DNA from: Desulfobacterales bacterium | GTDB lineage: Bacteria > Desulfobacterota > Desulfobulbia > Desulfobulbales > Desulfocapsaceae | Reading direction: 5' to 3' | DNA: 7,514 nucleotides | Assembly (NCBI GenBank): GCA_013042695.1 | Contig: JABDPQ010000091.1 | Location: forward strand, 1-7,514 | Part shown: in pieces, positions 5,944-7,514 of the stretch | Layout of the letters: every line of letters starts with the position of its first letter | Position numbering within the stretch: position 1 is the stretch's first letter | The notes under the pieces: model-generated | Seen by the model: only the letters and a program-made list of their open reading frames with translations | Databases searched by the model: none | Told to the model about the DNA's origin: nothing | Translations under genes and position numbers: made by a program

Positions 5944-5972
5944 GTTAAGAATTACCTTAACATAATGTTAAC
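5944..5972. promoter_or_regulatory. Overlapping GTTAA dyads, candidate regulator binding site
   Basis: GTTAAG-N6-CTTAAC (5944-5961) is a perfect 6-bp inverted pair. It overlaps a second dyad, TTAAC-ATAAT-GTTAA (5957-5971). They sit 34-62 bp upstream of the PrpR-like start codon, where an autoregulatory site would be expected. The half-sites are AT-rich, which raises the chance of coincidence. Confidence 0.35.
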
Positions 5973-6100
5973 AGGTTGAACAATACCTTAGTGTCGTTCT
6001 GCCTTAGATACCGACTCGACCCTCGTTTTTCATCTTTAACATTTTGATTTTTCATAATATTTTTCCGTATACTCGATTTTCTATAACCAATCAATAATAC

Positions 6101-6116
6101 TGGCATGAGATTTGAT
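6101..6116 (+). promoter_or_regulatory. Candidate sigma-54 promoter for the tct operon (distal)
   Basis: TGGCATGAGATTTGAT matches the sigma-54 consensus at 10 of 12 informative positions (TGGCA, G7, TTG and the final T). It has A instead of the conserved C of the -12 GC. A start near 6127 would give a leader of ~250 nt before tctC. Confidence 0.3.
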
Positions 6117-6300
6117 GTTAAAGATTCACTGATCCCATGGCTGTGACTTTAGGTAGTCTCGGAAATACAAATTACGGATATTAATGGCTAGAGTGTTTCG
6201 GGAGTTTTAAAAATAGTATATAATTCGTTCTATTCCCGATATTGCATTACCGTTAAGTAATAACTGTCCCATCGATACACAGAACGTTGATGTCAACCGC

Positions 6301-6315
6301 TGGTAGATCACTGGC
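6301..6315 (+). promoter_or_regulatory. Candidate sigma-54 promoter for the tct operon (proximal)
   Basis: TGGTAGATCACTGGC keeps the two invariant dinucleotides, GG and GC, with the required 10-bp spacing, but matches little else. A start near 6327 would leave a leader of ~49 nt. It competes with the better-matching but -12-defective site at 6101. Confidence 0.25.
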
Positions 6316-6322
6316 GAAATTA

Positions 6323-6349
6323 CTTTCTTTAAAGCTAATTTAAAGAAAG
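6323..6349 (+). repeat. 11-bp perfect hairpin in the tctC leader
   Basis: Arms CTTTCTTTAAA (6323-6333) and TTTAAAGAAAG (6339-6349) pair perfectly around a 5-nt loop. The hairpin ends 11 nt before the GAGGAGG ribosome binding site of tctC. It may be an operator dyad, an mRNA 5'-end stabiliser or a translational control element. Confidence 0.6.
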
Positions 6350-6375
6350 CAACTCACTAAGAGGAGGGAATTACC

Positions 6376-7365
6376 ATGAGAATGAAATTCGTCCGCACTG
6401 CCGCTTTTGCAGCCGTTGCGGCAGTAGCAATGTTCACAACATCCCCTGTGCACGCCTTCGAGGCCGAGAATCCCCTTTGCATCGCACCTTCGAACCCCGG
6501 CGGCGGCTGGGACTTCATTTGCCGCACCACGGCCAAGAATCTGTTTGAGCTTGGCGTGATCAAGGATGCAATGCAGGTCACCAATATGTCCGGTGGCGGT
6601 GGTGGCGTGGCATTTGCTCACGTTACCAAAGAGCGTAACGACGACAACAACCTGATCGTTGCTGCATCGATGAGCACCAGTGCTCGTATTGCTCAAGGTA
6701 TTTACAAGGAAGCGTCATTCGACAGCGTTCACTGGCTGGCGACATTCGGAGCAGAGTACGGCGCTTTAGCCGTGAAAAAAGATTCTAAATTTAAGGATCT
6801 GAAGCAGATGATGGACGCCATCAAAGCCGATCCTCGTTCTGTAGGCATCTCGGGCGGCTCTTCAGTCGGCAGTTATGACCATATCAAGCCGATGCTGCTG
6901 GCCAAGGCCGCGGGTGTCGAGGATGTCACCAAGCTCAAATACATCGCCTATTCGGGTGGCGGTGAAGCGATGACCGGCCTGCTCTCAGGCGCAGCCGACG
7001 TATTGTCCGGCGACTTCTCTGAAATGACCGGTTTTGTCGACTCCGGCGACGTTCGGATAATCGCGATTCTCGCCCCTAAGCGCGTCAAGGCGTATCCTGA
7101 TATCATGACCGCGAAGGAGCAGGGTTATGATGTGATTGGTGCTAACTGGCGTGGACTCTACATGCCGAAGGGTGCTTCGGACGAAGCCAAGGAGTTCTGG
7201 AAGAATGCGATCATGAAGATGACCGAATCCGAAGCTTTCCAGAAAGACCTGGAGGCTAAGTCGATCGAATCTTTCAACAACTTCGGCGCGGACATGGATA
7301 AATTCGTCATGCAGAGCATCGACGATATCACCACAATTTCAAAAGAAATCGGCATCCTTAAGTAA
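6376..7365 (+). CDS. tctC: TctC, periplasmic tricarboxylate-binding protein of the tripartite tricarboxylate transporter
   Basis: 329 residues, the usual family length (~325). A signal peptide is clear: basic MRMKFVR, an Ala-rich hydrophobic stretch, and a likely cut after SPVHA at residue 27. The mature start CIAPSNPGGGWDFICR (35-50) is the TctC binding-loop signature and keeps the cysteine pattern of Salmonella TctC as I recall it. Further family motifs are MSGGGGGVAF (71-80), WLATFGAEYGALAVK, GISGGSSVGSYD (157-168), YSGGGEAMTGLLSG and WRGLYMP. It binds a tricarboxylate (citrate-like) in the periplasm and delivers it to the TctA/TctB membrane complex, which is driven by an ion gradient. Start ATG 6376 has GAGGAGG at 6361-6367 with an 8-nt gap; the ATG two codons later is too far. 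tctB follows after 71 nt. The exact substrate is not visible; the PrpR-type neighbour makes methylcitrate a candidate. Confidence 0.95.
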   Translation: MRMKFVRTAAFAAVAAVAMFTTSPVHAFEAENPLCIAPSNPGGGWDFICRTTAKNLFELGVIKDAMQVTNMSGGGGGVAFAHVTKERNDDNNLIVAASMSTSARIAQGIYKEASFDSVHWLATFGAEYGALAVKKDSKFKDLKQMMDAIKADPRSVGISGGSSVGSYDHIKPMLLAKAAGVEDVTKLKYIAYSGGGEAMTGLLSGAADVLSGDFSEMTGFVDSGDVRIIAILAPKRVKAYPDIMTAKEQGYDVIGANWRGLYMPKGASDEAKEFWKNAIMKMTESEAFQKDLEAKSIESFNNFGADMDKFVMQSIDDITTISKEIGILK

Positions 7366-7404
7366 TGGCAGCACAGAGGCTGCCACGGGATTCGGGCAGC
7401 CTCT
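7366..7404 (+). terminator. Alternative hairpins between tctC and tctB (attenuator-like)
   Basis: AGAGGCTGCC (7375-7384) pairs perfectly with GGCAGCCTCT (7395-7404) around a 10-nt loop. The tail is CTTATGTTT, only weakly T-rich, so partial termination is more likely than a full stop. TGGCAGC (7366-7372) can pair instead with GCTGCCA (7379-7385), which blocks the larger hairpin. The site would lower tctB (and tctA) levels relative to the abundant binding protein, or protect the tctC 3' end. Confidence 0.6.
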
Positions 7405-7436
7405 TATGTTTCTAAATCGCTTTACAGGAGAAACAC

Positions 7437-7514
7437 ATGAGCGACCGGATATTTGGCCTTTTCGGATTGGCGCTGACCGCGTTTTATCTCTGGGCCACTT
7501 ACATTATTCCAGAC
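7437..7514 (+). CDS. tctB: TctB, small membrane subunit of the tricarboxylate transporter (3' end outside window)
   Basis: 26 codons are visible, starting MSDRIFGLFGLALTAFYLW. This is a short polar start followed by the first hydrophobic membrane segment, as in TctB (the MSDRIF start matches Salmonella TctB as I recall it). The ATG at 7437 is preceded by AGGAG (7426-7430) with a 6-nt spacer. Its place directly after tctC fits the tctCBA gene order; an intact tctA would be expected next, outside the window. The identification rests largely on context because so little of the protein is present. Confidence 0.82.
   Translation, partial: MSDRIFGLFGLALTAFYLWATYIIPD

Larger units (their letters stand above)
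5911..6375. other. Divergent control region between the PrpR-like gene and tctC
   Basis: 465 nt of AT-rich sequence with no convincing gene in any frame. It holds the start regions of both flanking genes, a cluster of GTTAA half-sites next to the regulator start, three imperfect -24/-12 elements facing tctC and a hairpin before the tctC ribosome binding site. A further CGTTAAG occurs at 6251-6257. Confidence 0.7.

Noticed and set aside
6185..6199. TGGCTA-N5-TTTC as a third sigma-54 site for tctC
   Set aside because: It lacks the near-invariant G of the -12 GC element and matches the consensus less well than the site at 6101.
6340..6696. Minus-strand frames of 75 and 118 codons
   Set aside because: They overlap the start and signal peptide of tctC on the other strand and match no protein family I recognise.
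1..7514. CRISPR array, tRNA, rRNA, insertion sequence or phage genes
   Set aside because: I saw no regularly spaced repeats, no tRNA-like cloverleaf ends and no transposase, integrase or phage motifs on either strand.

Overview
The window looks like the chromosome of an anaerobic, sulfate-reducer-type Desulfobacterota (inferred; a Desulfobulbales-like member would fit). The reasons are a MinD-type ATPase with an inserted 2[4Fe-4S] ferredoxin, a NifX/ORP-type Mo-Fe cluster-binding protein, and two sigma-54-dependent activators in 7.5 kb. There is no rRNA, tRNA, CRISPR array or recognisable insertion sequence.

Left part (1-2991, all on the minus strand): a cluster resembling the orange protein (ORP) loci of Desulfovibrio. 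In transcription order it holds a PAS-AAA+-HTH sigma-54 activator (1552-2922), a 58-nt region with an 18-bp perfect inverted repeat, a near-perfect -24/-12 promoter (TGGCAT-N5-TTGC at 1397-1383), a NifX/NifB-type protein (894-1334), a receiver-like protein that lacks its phosphorylation residues (434-850), and the 5' part of a MinD/ferredoxin ATPase (1-437, running off the window) whose start overlaps the receiver stop as ATGA. The simplest model is that the activator switches on the three-gene operon through sigma-54.

Middle (2992-3987): a scar. Two gene remnants lie back to back on the minus strand: an internal piece of a TctA transporter permease (about 63% GC in a sampled 60 bases) ending at 3400, directly joined to the C-terminal piece of a PrpB-like methylisocitrate lyase (about 35% GC in a sampled 60 bases). 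The lyase piece also has an in-frame TGA. On either side are non-coding stretches with a perfect 16-bp palindrome (3068-3083) and a cluster of ATTAGG half-sites (3754-3926).

Right part (3988-7514): a PrpR-type sigma-54 activator (minus strand, 3988-5910) faces a tripartite tricarboxylate transporter operon (plus strand: tctC 6376-7365, then tctB from 7437, cut by the window edge). The 465-bp divergent region carries GTTAA half-sites, several imperfect -24/-12 matches and a hairpin just upstream of the tctC ribosome binding site. A pair of mutually exclusive hairpins separates tctC from tctB. PrpR proteins sense 2-methylcitrate and TctABC imports citrate-like tricarboxylates. With the prpB remnant, this suggests a locus for tricarboxylate or methylcitrate metabolism that has partly decayed; the regulator-transporter link is inferred from the divergent arrangement.
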